Source of the DNA: Verrucomicrobiales bacterium
GTDB taxonomy: Bacteria; Verrucomicrobiota; Verrucomicrobiia; Verrucomicrobiales; DEV007
Assembly: GCA_029210205.1 (NCBI GenBank)
Contig: JARGOD010000006.1
Location: 14,474 to 65,354 of the forward strand
DNA length: 50,881 bases
Direction: 5' to 3'
The position numbers and the translations under genes were made by a program. Positions 16,211-24,762 of the stretch are shown here, piece after piece. The notes beneath the pieces are model-generated. The model did no database searches and had not been told where the DNA came from. It saw only the letters and a program-made list of their open reading frames with translations. How positions within the stretch are numbered: the stretch's first letter is position 1; every line of letters starts with the position of its first letter.

Positions 16211-18010
16211 TTAATCGCAGCAGGGAACGACGAGACGAACAGGGAGTCGTATTGTTTGACCCGGAAATATTGTGCTCGTCTCATTGATGCGCATAATCAC
16301 ATCAGGGCTTGTTCCGGAGGCGGCGGCCAGTGACTGGATAGTTTGCCCCTCCTGCACTACCCATGGAATGCACTGTTCCGGAAGATCATCGTGATTTTCC
16401 TCGTCAGCAGGTTCCGAATTTTCGTTTCCTCTGTTGGGTAACGGTGGCGGAAATACTCCGGGTACACCACCGCCTGCTGCTCCGGCGCCTGCAACAGGGA
16501 CAACCGGAAGAAGGGAGGGCAGAGTCCCTCTATTTCCTCTACCGACACCAGTTGAGGCAGACTCCCCGGAAAGACCTGAATTCGAAGACGGAGAGGGTGT
16601 GGATAGGTTGCCTGAAGGTGGGATCGATGAAGCCGGAGTGGCAGGTGATCCTCCAGAGATTCCAGATGCTGAAATTGCGGGGATCGGAACCAAACTACCA
16701 CCGGTAGAAGGAGCGCTTCCTGTAGCTCCGCCTATTGCAATTTGCGGAGGAACGGCGACAGGCGGGATCGGAGTAATGACAGGACGATTACCTTGAGGGG
16801 CAGGAGGAAAATCGCCTCCGTTGGAACCACTTGCCCCTGAGAACGGGTTTGGGTTTCCCCCGGGAACAGGAGTAATGCCTCCGACGCCGCCTCCGGTAGA
16901 AGCGACAGGAATCGATGCGGGTGGAAGGGGCTGGATTTGAGGCGTCGGCGCAATCGAAACGGGAGTCCCGGCCGAGCCGGTTTGAACTGCAGAAGAGCCA
17001 CTGGCGACTCCCGCGCCGCCATTTCCCGAAACAACAATATCTGATGTCAAAGCCGGAGGGATTGATCGAAAGCGCCGTTGGCCTTCCGGCACGGATGTTC
17101 CCGGGCTGGAACTGCCAGATTGAGCATCGCCGGAAATCGCTCCTGAGCTTCCGCTTCCCGTTGGTTGAGGAGTTGCCATCTCAGACCCATCAAAGTCTGA
17201 TCTGATGCCGGACTGTCGTCTTTCCTGACTCCCATTTGATCCTGAAATTTCTGTGGCCGCATTCGCACCAAAGGCATCGCTACCAAAAGCTCCGGATCCG
17301 GTTCCTGTGCCTATTGCGACTGGAATGTAGGGCAACGCGCGTCGCTTTCCCTCCTCGCCCATGGAACCAAGTATTTCATCTTGCGCAAGCCCTCCATTTC
17401 CCGCTTCTTGGGTCTGTCCGCCTTCGCCGCCACCCTTGCCGAAGTATTCAATAACTTCTTTTCCGGAGTCGTGGAACGAAGGTTCGATGACCTCTTTTCC
17501 AGAGTTGTGGAAGGAAGGTTCAATGACTTCTTTTCCAGAAACTGAGTGATCGAATGCGATCGATTTGCCACCGTTTCCTTCATGAAAATCGAGTGGCATT
17601 GGGATCTCAATCATTTCGTTCGAATGGAATTCGATCCTCGTTGAGTTCGGTTCCCCGAGCGAAGCTTGATTGGCGCTCTCAGACGTCTGAAGTGCGTCCC
17701 CATCCGATGACTTACTCTGTCCTTTTGCCTCTTCTTTGATCTCACTAACGACGTGATCTCCCGAGATTGGCGATTCACTCCGACCTAGGAATGCCATTTG
17801 GTGACTGTTCCCGGAAGGATGCGGCAATTCTTCGACCGGAGGCGAGATTTGATCTCTGTTCAGGAAGGTGCCCGTCGACGATGAGAGCCACAAAAATATC
17901 GACAGGCATCCCATGCAGATCGCGCCGAATCCGACGAGAATGAAGTCCAGAGTTATCTTCCGGGATCGTCGGCGGCTATTCTTGAAGTGGTTCTGCTGCG
18001 GATGGGACAA
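16211..18010 (-). CDS. Membrane-anchored, Gly/Ser/Pro-rich protein with C-terminal LysM domain
   Basis: The 599-residue protein has a basic N-terminus, one membrane helix (about 20-43), a long low-complexity region rich in Gly, Ser and Pro (about 200-540), and a LysM domain at 547-599 (WVVQEGQTIQSLAAASG). LysM binds peptidoglycan, so the protein probably spans from membrane to cell wall. A three-copy 12-residue repeat (SGKEVIEPSFHx) lies in the spacer. The only start in this frame near the membrane helix is TTG at 18010, so the exact start is uncertain. Two Cys flank the LysM end (CIPW and CCD). It diverges from the gene at 18196. Confidence 0.75.
   Translation of the reverse strand: MSHPQQNHFKNSRRRSRKITLDFILVGFGAICMGCLSIFLWLSSSTGTFLNRDQISPPVEELPHPSGNSHQMAFLGRSESPISGDHVVSEIKEEAKGQSKSSDGDALQTSESANQASLGEPNSTRIEFHSNEMIEIPMPLDFHEGNGGKSIAFDHSVSGKEVIEPSFHNSGKEVIEPSFHDSGKEVIEYFGKGGGEGGQTQEAGNGGLAQDEILGSMGEEGKRRALPYIPVAIGTGTGSGAFGSDAFGANAATEISGSNGSQERRQSGIRSDFDGSEMATPQPTGSGSSGAISGDAQSGSSSPGTSVPEGQRRFRSIPPALTSDIVVSGNGGAGVASGSSAVQTGSAGTPVSIAPTPQIQPLPPASIPVASTGGGVGGITPVPGGNPNPFSGASGSNGGDFPPAPQGNRPVITPIPPVAVPPQIAIGGATGSAPSTGGSLVPIPAISASGISGGSPATPASSIPPSGNLSTPSPSSNSGLSGESASTGVGRGNRGTLPSLLPVVPVAGAGAAGGGVPGVFPPPLPNRGNENSEPADEENHDDLPEQCIPWVVQEGQTIQSLAAASGTSPDVIMRINETSTIFPGQTIRLPVRLVVPCCD
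17447..17539 (-). repeat. Tandem 36-bp coding repeat in the LysM gene
   Basis: Two full 36-bp units (17504-17539 and 17468-17503) and a partial third (17447-17467) encode SGKEVIEPSFHN, SGKEVIEPSFHD and SGKEVIE. The nucleotide copies differ at a few synonymous positions, so the repeat is not brand new. Copy number could vary between strains. Confidence 0.85.
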
Positions 18011-18150
18011 GGGAATTGGGTTGGGCGGTAGCAGGTTCTGTAGCGACTTGGGAACAGGTCAGGATAGATATAAAACCTCAAGATTCCACGATTTAGTGAA
18101 GAAAAATTAAATATTAATGATCCCGTAATAATAAATCAGGATCTTTTTCA

Positions 18151-18178
18151 AGGGGTGGCCCCTGGTTGTCCTACCCCT
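18151..18178 (+). other. Hairpin in the leader of the 18196 gene
   Basis: AGGGGT (18151-18156) pairs with ACCCCT (18173-18178), extendable by a G-T and a G-C pair. It lies 18 bases before the start codon and just ahead of an AAGGTG ribosome binding site (18185-18190), which is one of the clearest in the window. The 185-base divergent region also holds an AT-rich stretch at 18108-18136 suited to promoters in both directions. Confidence 0.35.
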
Positions 18179-18195
18179 AGCGCTAAGGTGAAAAC

Positions 18196-18588
18196 ATGGA
18201 TAAAAGAAATAACCAGATAACTTCGGTGGCTCCAAGCGTGCGTCGGGAAACTCAATCGCAGTGTCATTCTAGGGATAACGAAATTTCTGAGACAAAACAC
18301 GGAGAACTCCCGCTTAAGCGGGAGTTAGTGGAGCTTTGTAGTGAGATTGCAGGTGCTCTTCTGCGAGGGTATTCAGACGGGAAATCCGGCCTTTCAGTAC
18401 GTCGCTTGATTGTCGCAGGCTTGGAAGAGAAAATCGGCTGCAGAAACTCTCAAGCCGAAAGCCTTGTCGACCTGTCGCTTGAGCTGATTCATCTCCAAGC
18501 CTACGGAAAAGTCCGCAGCAACTCGCTGGAATTGAGTCTGCTCGTTGCGAAAAGTGGCGGAGAGTTCGTTGATCCCTTTTTGAATTAA
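18196..18588 (+). CDS. Hypothetical protein of 130 residues
   Basis: I recognise no family. The first 40 residues are hydrophilic with no structure prediction by eye; residues 42-115 look alpha-helical (ELVELCSEIAGALLRGY and similar), compatible with a small helical domain. Support for it being real is the good ribosome binding site AAGGTG five bases before the ATG, the lack of any competing gene on the other strand, and 27 bases of spacing to the convergent pspA-like gene. A 22-bp perfect palindrome lies inside the coding region. Confidence 0.6.
   Translation: MDKRNNQITSVAPSVRRETQSQCHSRDNEISETKHGELPLKRELVELCSEIAGALLRGYSDGKSGLSVRRLIVAGLEEKIGCRNSQAESLVDLSLELIHLQAYGKVRSNSLELSLLVAKSGGEFVDPFLN
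18305..18326. repeat. 22-bp perfect palindrome inside a coding region
   Basis: The half site AACTCCCGCTT (18305-18315) is followed directly by its exact reverse complement (18316-18326) with no spacer, and codes for part of residues 37-44 of the gene at 18196. A spacer-free palindrome this long is unlikely by chance and could be a dimeric regulator site or a cruciform element. Confidence 0.7.
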
Positions 18589-18615
18589 TGGGGGTGAAGT
18601 TCCTCAAAGGAACAT

Positions 18616-19353
18616 TCACATCGCCTTTTCGTCTTCCGAGGTGGAAGTTTCTTCTCCCCCCTCGCTCTCACTATCCAAAACGATTCCAGCTTCAGCGGCG
18701 AAATCGGCGAGCGCAAGTTCTTCAAGAGCGCTGCGCTCCGCCTCCATTTCACTAAGCTCCGAAGTGTCAATGCTGTCTTTGGCAACTCTGGCACGTCCTT
18801 TCGCCTGCTCACGCTCTTCGCGGACGACTTCTTCGAGGCGATTCAGAGTATCACCGGCACCGCCGATCTCGTTAATCATCCCGGCAGCCATTTCGTTCAG
18901 TTCCGCAGTTGCTTTCGCAATACGGGTTTCATCGATTCCCCTTTTGAGGGACTCGATCTTATCTCGCGCTGCTTTGACCGCAACATCTCTAGCTCGCTTC
19001 AGTTCTTCGTAAGTCTTTTCGGCGTCTTCCAGCTGGTCGACGTTTCCAACGTGGTCCTCCTTCAGTTTCTGAAGTCGAAGAGCATACTCGCCGGCTAATT
19101 TTCTGTTCCCGGCTTTCAGATGAGCCCCTGCTTTCGCTGTCATTTCCCGAATCTCTTTCGATTCCCGTTCAACCTGCGAAATTAACCGTTCACAGAGTCC
19201 GGCGTGCGCAGCAAGGCCCTTGTTGTATTCAGAAATCTGTTTCCTCAGATTTTCCTTTTCCACATCGAGAAGCGCTTCAGGATTTCTTTTTTCCAGATCT
19301 GAAACAAAGAGACCAAAAAAGCCGCGAATGAGATTGCCGATACGTTTAAACAT
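18616..19353 (-). CDS. PspA/IM30-family membrane-stress protein
   Basis: The 245-residue protein begins with an amphipathic helix (MFKRIGNLIRGFFGLF) and continues as long coiled-coil helices to about residue 215, as in PspA, IM30/Vipp1 and LiaH. It ends in an acidic Glu/Ser tail. These proteins form membrane-bound rods or rings that maintain membrane integrity. No pspF, pspB or pspC neighbour is visible, so regulation is not of the enterobacterial type. It diverges from the glycosylase gene over 152 bases. Confidence 0.85.
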   Translation of the reverse strand: MFKRIGNLIRGFFGLFVSDLEKRNPEALLDVEKENLRKQISEYNKGLAAHAGLCERLISQVERESKEIREMTAKAGAHLKAGNRKLAGEYALRLQKLKEDHVGNVDQLEDAEKTYEELKRARDVAVKAARDKIESLKRGIDETRIAKATAELNEMAAGMINEIGGAGDTLNRLEEVVREEREQAKGRARVAKDSIDTSELSEMEAERSALEELALADFAAEAGIVLDSESEGGEETSTSEDEKAM

Positions 19354-19505
19354 GGTGAGACAGTGGTATATTTGCTGGGTTCGTTAATTGTGACACTGGT
19401 CAGGACTAAATCAAAAGGGATAAACGGTGAATCTTCGATTACAAAAAGCTCCCTTTTTTATTTTTGCAGGTGGCTCTGCTGATAAGGTTGGTTAGAGTGG
19501 TGGAG

Positions 19506-20375
19506 ATGTCTGATATACAGCCCGTCTCCCATGCGCTTGGAGTGCTCTCAGAAATTCTGAGGCGAGAGAAATCACGTGGCAAAACGCATCTCGCAATTGC
19601 AGAGGCATCGGAAAAGACGCTGACAGAAATGCCGGTGAATTTCATGATCGCCGCGCAAAATTCTCAGGCGGGTGCTGTCTCGGTAAGTTCAGCACCAGAG
19701 AAAACCGCAGATGTTCAGCGAAATGAAGAGTGGGCTCGAAAGGAATTGAACGCGATCTTCAAAGAGGTGAAAACCTGCGAGGTTTGCCGATCACTCGGGA
19801 CCCTTCGTGATTCTGTTGTTTTTGCGACAGGAAATCCCATGGCGGATCTTATGTTTGTAGGGGAAGCACCGGGTGCGGAGGAGGAGAAAGAGCGGAAGCC
19901 ATTCGTGGGTCCCGCAGGTCAGAAGTTGACTCAAATTATCAAGGCGATGGGACTGAGCCGTGAAGAGGTCTATATTTCAAACATCGTAAAATTCCGTCCT
20001 AAAAAGGGTGATGGCCGATTTCAAGGGTCATCCAATCGCAAGCCTGATTCGACAGAAATGGAGGCATGCATTCGGTTCATTCGAAAAGAGATCGAAGTAG
20101 TCGCTCCGAAAGTAATCGTGGCTCTCGGCGCAACCGCCGCGGAGGGTTTGCTTGAGAGGGGTGGAGCTATTTCAAGTCTTCGGGAACAGAGACATGAGTT
20201 TGCCGGTGTTCCTGTGTTCGTCACCTACCATCCCAGTTTTTTGCTCAGACAGGAGAGTGAGCCTAACGCGGAAAAGGCCCGGGCCTCGAAGCGAAAGGTA
20301 TGGGAGGACATGCTGAAAGTCATGGAGCATATTGGGATGCCTGTCAGTGAAAAGCAGCGAGGTTTCTTTTCTTAG
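19506..20375 (+). CDS. Family-4-like uracil-DNA glycosylase with a missing cluster cysteine
   Basis: The 289-residue protein removes uracil from DNA if active. The family motifs GEAPG (119-123), FVGPAGQKL and HPSFLLRQ are present, preceded by an extra N-terminal region of about 80 residues. Of the four [4Fe-4S] cysteines known in family 4, Cys91, Cys94 and Cys188 (MEACIRF) are seen, but the third, normally in VKCRPP, is Phe163 here (VKFRPK), and a short insertion follows. The start is ATG 19506; a TTG 42 bases upstream adds a region with no family match. The next gene follows after 15 bases. Confidence 0.85.
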   Translation: MSDIQPVSHALGVLSEILRREKSRGKTHLAIAEASEKTLTEMPVNFMIAAQNSQAGAVSVSSAPEKTADVQRNEEWARKELNAIFKEVKTCEVCRSLGTLRDSVVFATGNPMADLMFVGEAPGAEEEKERKPFVGPAGQKLTQIIKAMGLSREEVYISNIVKFRPKKGDGRFQGSSNRKPDSTEMEACIRFIRKEIEVVAPKVIVALGATAAEGLLERGGAISSLREQRHEFAGVPVFVTYHPSFLLRQESEPNAEKARASKRKVWEDMLKVMEHIGMPVSEKQRGFFS

Positions 20376-20390
20376 CAATCGAAGACCAAT

Positions 20391-21191
20391 ATGTCGGCTG
20401 AAGAAAACGAAAATTCGAAGGCAGAGGCTCCATCCAGGATGAGTGCCGGGGGCCGTTTGTTTTGGATTTTTGTCGTTTTAGTTGTTTCGGGATTGACTGT
20501 TTTCCTCTCGTTTATCTGGCTTGGGAAGCAGGGAATTGATTCAACTGCCGAAGCGGTTGTTGAGATCGTGAAAATGTTCGATCCGGACGAAGTGATTCAA
20601 ACGTTCGACGAGTGGCGAACGCTTGAGGCAACCAGTACCGACGGGAATATTCTTGAAGTGGCGAAAGCTACTTCGACAGAGCGGTTTACGAGAAAGACTA
20701 ATCTTGAGATGTTCGGCAGGACGCTGCCGCTGGGAACTACGATTTCCGAGATTTCAGTTCCTGCTACCTATCGCTACCACATTGATCTGAATGATGACTG
20801 GTTCGTGACTTCGGATGGATCAAGGCTTCTCGTCCTTGCTCCACGCGTTCGACCGTCGCTCCCGGTTGCCTTCGATACGGCGAAAGTGCAGAAAAAGAGC
20901 CAATCGGGTTGGGCTCGTTGGGACGGCGACGAGAATATGGATGAGTTGGAAAAAACCATCACTTCCCGACTTTCCGCAAGGGCTTCCGATGAGTCATCGC
21001 TGAAAAAGATTCGTGACGTGAGTCGCGAGGCAGTTGCCAAATTTGTGCAGTCTTGGCTTCTCTCCCGTGAAGCCTGGGGAGAAACGGGTTTTGACGAGAT
21101 AACGGTAATGTTCGAGGGCGAGGACTCCTCCCTCACGTCGATGCCCTCTGCGCTTCAACACATTAAGGTAGAACCTGATGTTGTTCCGTAG
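20391..21191 (+). CDS. Single-helix membrane protein, possibly DUF4230-like
   Basis: The 266-residue protein has a 25-residue cytoplasmic N-terminus, one membrane helix (about 24-46) and a mixed alpha/beta external domain. The segment LEVAKATSTERFTRKTN and the later helical part (SRLSARASDESSLKKIRDVSREA) resemble the organisation of DUF4230 proteins, but this is from general shape and is weak. It lies 15 bases after the glycosylase gene, so they may share a transcript, and ends 2 bases before the stop of the convergent neighbour. Confidence 0.65.
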   Translation: MSAEENENSKAEAPSRMSAGGRLFWIFVVLVVSGLTVFLSFIWLGKQGIDSTAEAVVEIVKMFDPDEVIQTFDEWRTLEATSTDGNILEVAKATSTERFTRKTNLEMFGRTLPLGTTISEISVPATYRYHIDLNDDWFVTSDGSRLLVLAPRVRPSLPVAFDTAKVQKKSQSGWARWDGDENMDELEKTITSRLSARASDESSLKKIRDVSREAVAKFVQSWLLSREAWGETGFDEITVMFEGEDSSLTSMPSALQHIKVEPDVVP

Positions 21192-21193
21192 CC

Positions 21194-22168
21194 TTACTCG
21201 TAGGACTGAGCTTCAGAGTCGACTTCAGGGCTTTCGACGAGAAGGCGGTCGCGAAGTTCACGCACCTTGATGATGCTTTCGGAGGCACTGCCGGCTCCGC
21301 TCTCGGTTAAGGACGAGTTCGCAAAAGGATTGTTGGCGCCCCAGTTCTTCCAAGGACCCTCAGGCACTTCGTCCAAATCGACAAACCTCCAGTCGACAGT
21401 TCCATAGCCACCTCCGAAACCCAGAAAGTCCCGAACCGCGGGCGAGACATCAAGTCCGGCGGCGCGATTTTTGCTCGTTTTCGGTCGGGAATCTCCAAAG
21501 ACGTAGTTCCAGTCGTCCGTTTCGAATGGACCAACATCTTCCCATTGCGCGTAACAAATTTTGTCACGCTTCCGAATCGCAATCCAACGACCCTTGAGAA
21601 CGGTTCGGCCACTCCGATAAAACGATTTTTTAAACCATGGAATGGTGGCTCTTGCTGAAGCTTTCGTTCCAGTTCTGGTGATGTCGTTATACGGAAGAGC
21701 AAAGTAGAACGGGTTCTGTCCCGGTGTGAATGCCTTGGGGATGAAGCCTTCGCGAGCTGAAGGGCTCGGATTGTCATAGCCGCCGAAATTCGAGGTCCAC
21801 CGCCGATCCCATGCGCTAACTGTGTTTGGCGTGGGGTTGTTGGCCGTTGGAAGCTCTCCGATCCAGAAGACTGTTGTCGTGATATTTCGCTTCCATGGGA
21901 ACCGGGTGTATCTGTCCCGGGGCTGTGTCGGCGCGAATACTTTGGGGAGACTGGATGTGGGCCTCGAAACTGGTAGTGCTCCGGGGAGAAGATGCCGGGA
22001 CTCAGAAGGCGTTAAGGGGCGAATAACTGTTTCCGTCCCTGGTGTCACCTCCACCGACAGCGGCGCGTTGTCCGGGCTGACGCTTGTCGCCTGAATCGAT
22101 TGCGCTAGTAGTGGCAGGCCTGAGCATGCGCAGAAGCTCAAGGTCAGAAGGAGAAGTTGTTGAGGCAT
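21194..22168 (-). CDS. Secreted protein of unknown function, possible double-psi beta-barrel
   Basis: The 324-residue product has a signal peptide (LLLLTLSFCACSGLPLLAQ), a Pro/Ser-rich linker to about residue 95, then a globular domain. The segment WEDVGPFETDDWNYVFG followed by AAGLDVSPAVRDFLG has the look of RlpA-like double-psi barrels (VGPF and D-S-P-A-V patterns), which act on peptidoglycan or glycans, but I cannot confirm this. The last 40 residues are low complexity. It is convergent with the gene at 20391. Confidence 0.6.
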   Translation of the reverse strand: MPQQLLLLTLSFCACSGLPLLAQSIQATSVSPDNAPLSVEVTPGTETVIRPLTPSESRHLLPGALPVSRPTSSLPKVFAPTQPRDRYTRFPWKRNITTTVFWIGELPTANNPTPNTVSAWDRRWTSNFGGYDNPSPSAREGFIPKAFTPGQNPFYFALPYNDITRTGTKASARATIPWFKKSFYRSGRTVLKGRWIAIRKRDKICYAQWEDVGPFETDDWNYVFGDSRPKTSKNRAAGLDVSPAVRDFLGFGGGYGTVDWRFVDLDEVPEGPWKNWGANNPFANSSLTESGAGSASESIIKVRELRDRLLVESPEVDSEAQSYE

Positions 22169-22318
22169 GCTGACAACCTATGAAACGGACGAATTCACTT
22201 ATTGTTTGTAATGCAGTTAAACATTAGCACAAAATTGTCGATAGAGGGGGTTACTTTGCAAGAATTGTATTTTACCACAATTTCCGTAACAATCTTTCTG
22301 CTTGGTTTTAACGAGGCA

Positions 22319-22348
22319 TTGACGTAGGCAGGCTCGTTTTGGTATCCT
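22319..22348 (+). promoter_or_regulatory. Candidate sigma-70-type promoter for the prepilin-like gene
   Basis: TTGACG (22319-22324) and TATCCT (22343-22348) are separated by 18 bases and lie 27 bases before ATG 22375. The -35 box matches five of six consensus bases and the -10 four of six. The promoter consensus of this organism is unknown, so this stays tentative. Confidence 0.3.
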
Positions 22349-22374
22349 CCCAGCTCCTGATGAAATCCTCCTCT

Positions 22375-23223
22375 ATGAAAAAATCCTTCCGTAATGAATC
22401 AAATTGTAATGCAATGACGCTGATTGAGCTGCTCGTTGTCATTGCTATTCTCGGTCTGTTGATGGCGATTCTTGTTCCAAGTTTAGGGAAGGGAAAAGAG
22501 ATGGCCACAGCCTTGAAAAACACGTCAAACTTGCGGCAAATTGCGGTTTCAACTCTTCTATGGGCATCAGAAAATGGAAATAAGTTGCCATCACCGCAGT
22601 ATCCCGGAGGAATGTCCAACCCCGGTCCAAAAACAGATGAGGAGTACTATCCAGCATTTTGGAATGTAGCCGAAATGGACGGGCTTTGGATCGATGGGGT
22701 CGTTTTTGGTTACATGTATCTAGCGGAGCAGGCCCGGCGAGAAGCGGAGCAGGAAAATTACGGCGATTCAGGATATTCGAGCACTGGTGGATATACGTTT
22801 GATGAAGATGGAACGCATCTTCGGTCAACTTTGTTTGAGAATACCCGATCTGTTACCCAGGACCCGGAGGAGAGGGATTTTCACCGCCACAGCTATGCGA
22901 TGAACGCCAATCTCCAGTACGATCGTATTTATGAGCAAGTTCCTTCCGTTGATCCTTACTTGACGGAAAAAACACTTTCAAACTTAGTTCACGCGCCAGG
23001 AGCAATGCTTTATATCGAATGCTCAGAACCAAACGTCGTGATGTTCGAAGACCGGGAAGCTATCATTGAAACCGGCGTAAATCGTTGGGGGGAGAGAGGG
23101 AAAATAATTACAGCTTTTCTTGATGGGCACGCCGAGCGCCTCACTGCTGAGCAGATTCCTGAAGAGGATCCGGAAGCAGACGACCGGGTGTCCTCCCGTT
23201 TTTGGCGCGGTGTGGATCCGTGA
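22375..23223 (+). CDS. Type IV prepilin-like / type II secretion G-like secreted protein
   Basis: The 282-residue protein carries a class III signal: a short basic N-terminus, then A^MTLIELLVVIAILGLLMAI, with Glu at +5 and a hydrophobic helix. The residue before the cleavage site is Ala, not the usual Gly. The C-terminal part, about 240 residues, has the D-x-G-H-A-E segment (LDGHAERLT) often found near the end of such pseudopilins in Planctomycetes and Verrucomicrobia. Start is either ATG 22375 or ATG 22360; I prefer 22375 because it leaves a conventional short leader. No assembly genes are adjacent, so it works with a system encoded elsewhere. Confidence 0.85.
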   Translation: MKKSFRNESNCNAMTLIELLVVIAILGLLMAILVPSLGKGKEMATALKNTSNLRQIAVSTLLWASENGNKLPSPQYPGGMSNPGPKTDEEYYPAFWNVAEMDGLWIDGVVFGYMYLAEQARREAEQENYGDSGYSSTGGYTFDEDGTHLRSTLFENTRSVTQDPEERDFHRHSYAMNANLQYDRIYEQVPSVDPYLTEKTLSNLVHAPGAMLYIECSEPNVVMFEDREAIIETGVNRWGERGKIITAFLDGHAERLTAEQIPEEDPEADDRVSSRFWRGVDP

Positions 23224-23225
23224 CC

Positions 23226-23852
23226 TTAGTCTTTTGCAGGAGGATTTGCCTTCTCATAGGCTTCCTTCACCAGCATTCTCGCTTCGCTAACGGCAAAGGT
23301 GCAGGCTTCGGTGCAGATCACGGGGATGCTTTTCATTCCGGGCTTTAGACGACTAACTGGCGATTCACTGCTGATCGGCCAGGCGATTTTGCGGAGACAG
23401 CCCGGAGAGCAGGTATCCCGCATGATTTGATTCGCCATCTGATCGGTGATCGATCCAGCGAAGCGATACATGCCCGTTTGTCGATCAAGCGTGTCTCGAA
23501 GGGGAGTTGGATCATGTGACCTTCGATGATAAGCGATCCAGGTGGCGAAAACCCCGGGGTAGATACAGTCTAGCCGTCTTAAAAAATCCGAAGCTGATGC
23601 TGCCGTTGTTTTCCATCCGCCTTTCAAGTTCGGTGCCGTCTTGAGTGGTCGATACATGTTCTCCGCATCGAACTTTGCGATTTCGCGAAGTTCTGACAAT
23701 GAGTCAGTCGCCTCGAGAGAATCGACCATCTCCATGTCCTTGATGTGGAAGGCGGAGAAGGTTCCGTCTTCCTTTCTGGAAAGGTAGAGTTCCCCAAAAA
23801 AGCGGGATTCATTTGCAGGGAGAAGGATCTCCAGTTCTTCAGCGAGAGTCAT
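23226..23852 (-). CDS. DR2241-type [4Fe-4S] domain protein
   Basis: The 208-residue protein resembles the iron-sulfur part of Deinococcus DR2241: DCIYPG (Cys96), RQTGMYR (125-131) and CSPGCLRKIAW (Cys148, Cys152), with a further CTEAC pair (Cys180, Cys184). In DR2241 the chelatase-like and Fe-S domains are on one chain; here the chelatase is the separate, overlapping gene upstream. Its ATG overlaps the CbiX stop by four bases, so the two are translationally coupled and probably form a complex. The Fe-S cluster could supply electrons or stabilise the chelatase during tetrapyrrole metal insertion (inference). Confidence 0.8.
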   Translation of the reverse strand: MTLAEELEILLPANESRFFGELYLSRKEDGTFSAFHIKDMEMVDSLEATDSLSELREIAKFDAENMYRPLKTAPNLKGGWKTTAASASDFLRRLDCIYPGVFATWIAYHRRSHDPTPLRDTLDRQTGMYRFAGSITDQMANQIMRDTCSPGCLRKIAWPISSESPVSRLKPGMKSIPVICTEACTFAVSEARMLVKEAYEKANPPAKD

Positions 23853-24664
23853 GAAAGATAGTGTTCGTCGAAGTAGGCGACTTGATCAACGATGACTTGA
23901 GCAAGGGAGGGGTCGGTGCCGATTGCAGAAGAATAGTAAAGAGTCCGCTCTCCGAAGTGGTAGGGATTCTGGCGGAAAACCTCTCGCTGGCTCGCAGCCT
24001 CCGTGATTTCTTTCTCGATGCCCAGCAGCACCGGAATGTCCTGGTAGCTGTGCAAAGCATCGGCGATGAAAAACGGCACGACGACGACGGTTGGAGCATC
24101 GGTCAGCGTCTTCCAATCAGCGATGAAAGGAGCTTCCTCCATGTAGGCATCAAGCACTTCAGCGAAGGGTTCACCTTTCTTTTTGATTGCCTCGACTTGG
24201 TCGGTGATCGCTTCTGTGGATTTTTTGTTCAGGTTGGTCCCGTGACCGACGATGATGAGCGCGGTTTCTTCGATCTTCACCCCTTCATCGATGATCTCGT
24301 AGGCTCTTTTGATGAGAAGGTCTGTCATCGTTGCATGGATCCCGACAGGGTCACAGTAGTGGACGGTGCGATTGTCACGATGCGTGGTCTGGCCTTCGAG
24401 TTCCAACTCTCGGGGCAAAACCTGGCGAGTGAAATAGCCCTCGGAAATGAAATTTGGTACCACGTAAATCTCCTTTTCCTCAATCATGGGCCATACCTGT
24501 CTAAAGCTGGGTTCCTCTTTCCAAAAGGCGCAATGAACGCTGCTGAATTGGCCACTCGCGGCAATGGCATCGGCGTGGTCCCACGAAGGCTTCGCGGAGT
24601 CAGGGTTTTCCGTCGAACCATGTCCGAGGATCAAAAGGGCGCTGTCTGGCTTGGAAACTGGCAT
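23849..24664 (-). CDS. CbiX/SirB-type sirohydrochlorin chelatase
   Basis: The 271-residue protein has two chelatase-like halves: LILGHGSTENP in the first and IVGHGTNLNKKS in the second, each with the metal-binding His of the family. It would insert Fe2+ or Co2+ into sirohydrochlorin for siroheme or cobalamin. A further FADALHSYQDIP-like segment (IADALHSYQDIPV) matches the second-half His region. It overlaps the DR2241-like gene by four bases and diverges from the gene at 24763. No other cobalamin or siroheme gene is in the window. Confidence 0.8.
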   Translation of the reverse strand: MPVSKPDSALLILGHGSTENPDSAKPSWDHADAIAASGQFSSVHCAFWKEEPSFRQVWPMIEEKEIYVVPNFISEGYFTRQVLPRELELEGQTTHRDNRTVHYCDPVGIHATMTDLLIKRAYEIIDEGVKIEETALIIVGHGTNLNKKSTEAITDQVEAIKKKGEPFAEVLDAYMEEAPFIADWKTLTDAPTVVVVPFFIADALHSYQDIPVLLGIEKEITEAASQREVFRQNPYHFGERTLYYSSAIGTDPSLAQVIVDQVAYFDEHYLS

Positions 24665-24762
24665 CGGAAATTTTACGGCGAGGAATTGATGAGAGACGCA
24701 AGGTCTTCGAGGTCTTTATTTAGGTTTACTAAACTATCAATCAAAATTAAGGTATCGGAAGA

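Noticed and set aside
16434..16796. Antisense Gly/Pro-rich frame opposite the LysM gene
   Set aside because: Its composition is the mirror of the low-complexity coding repeat on the other strand; no independent start signal.
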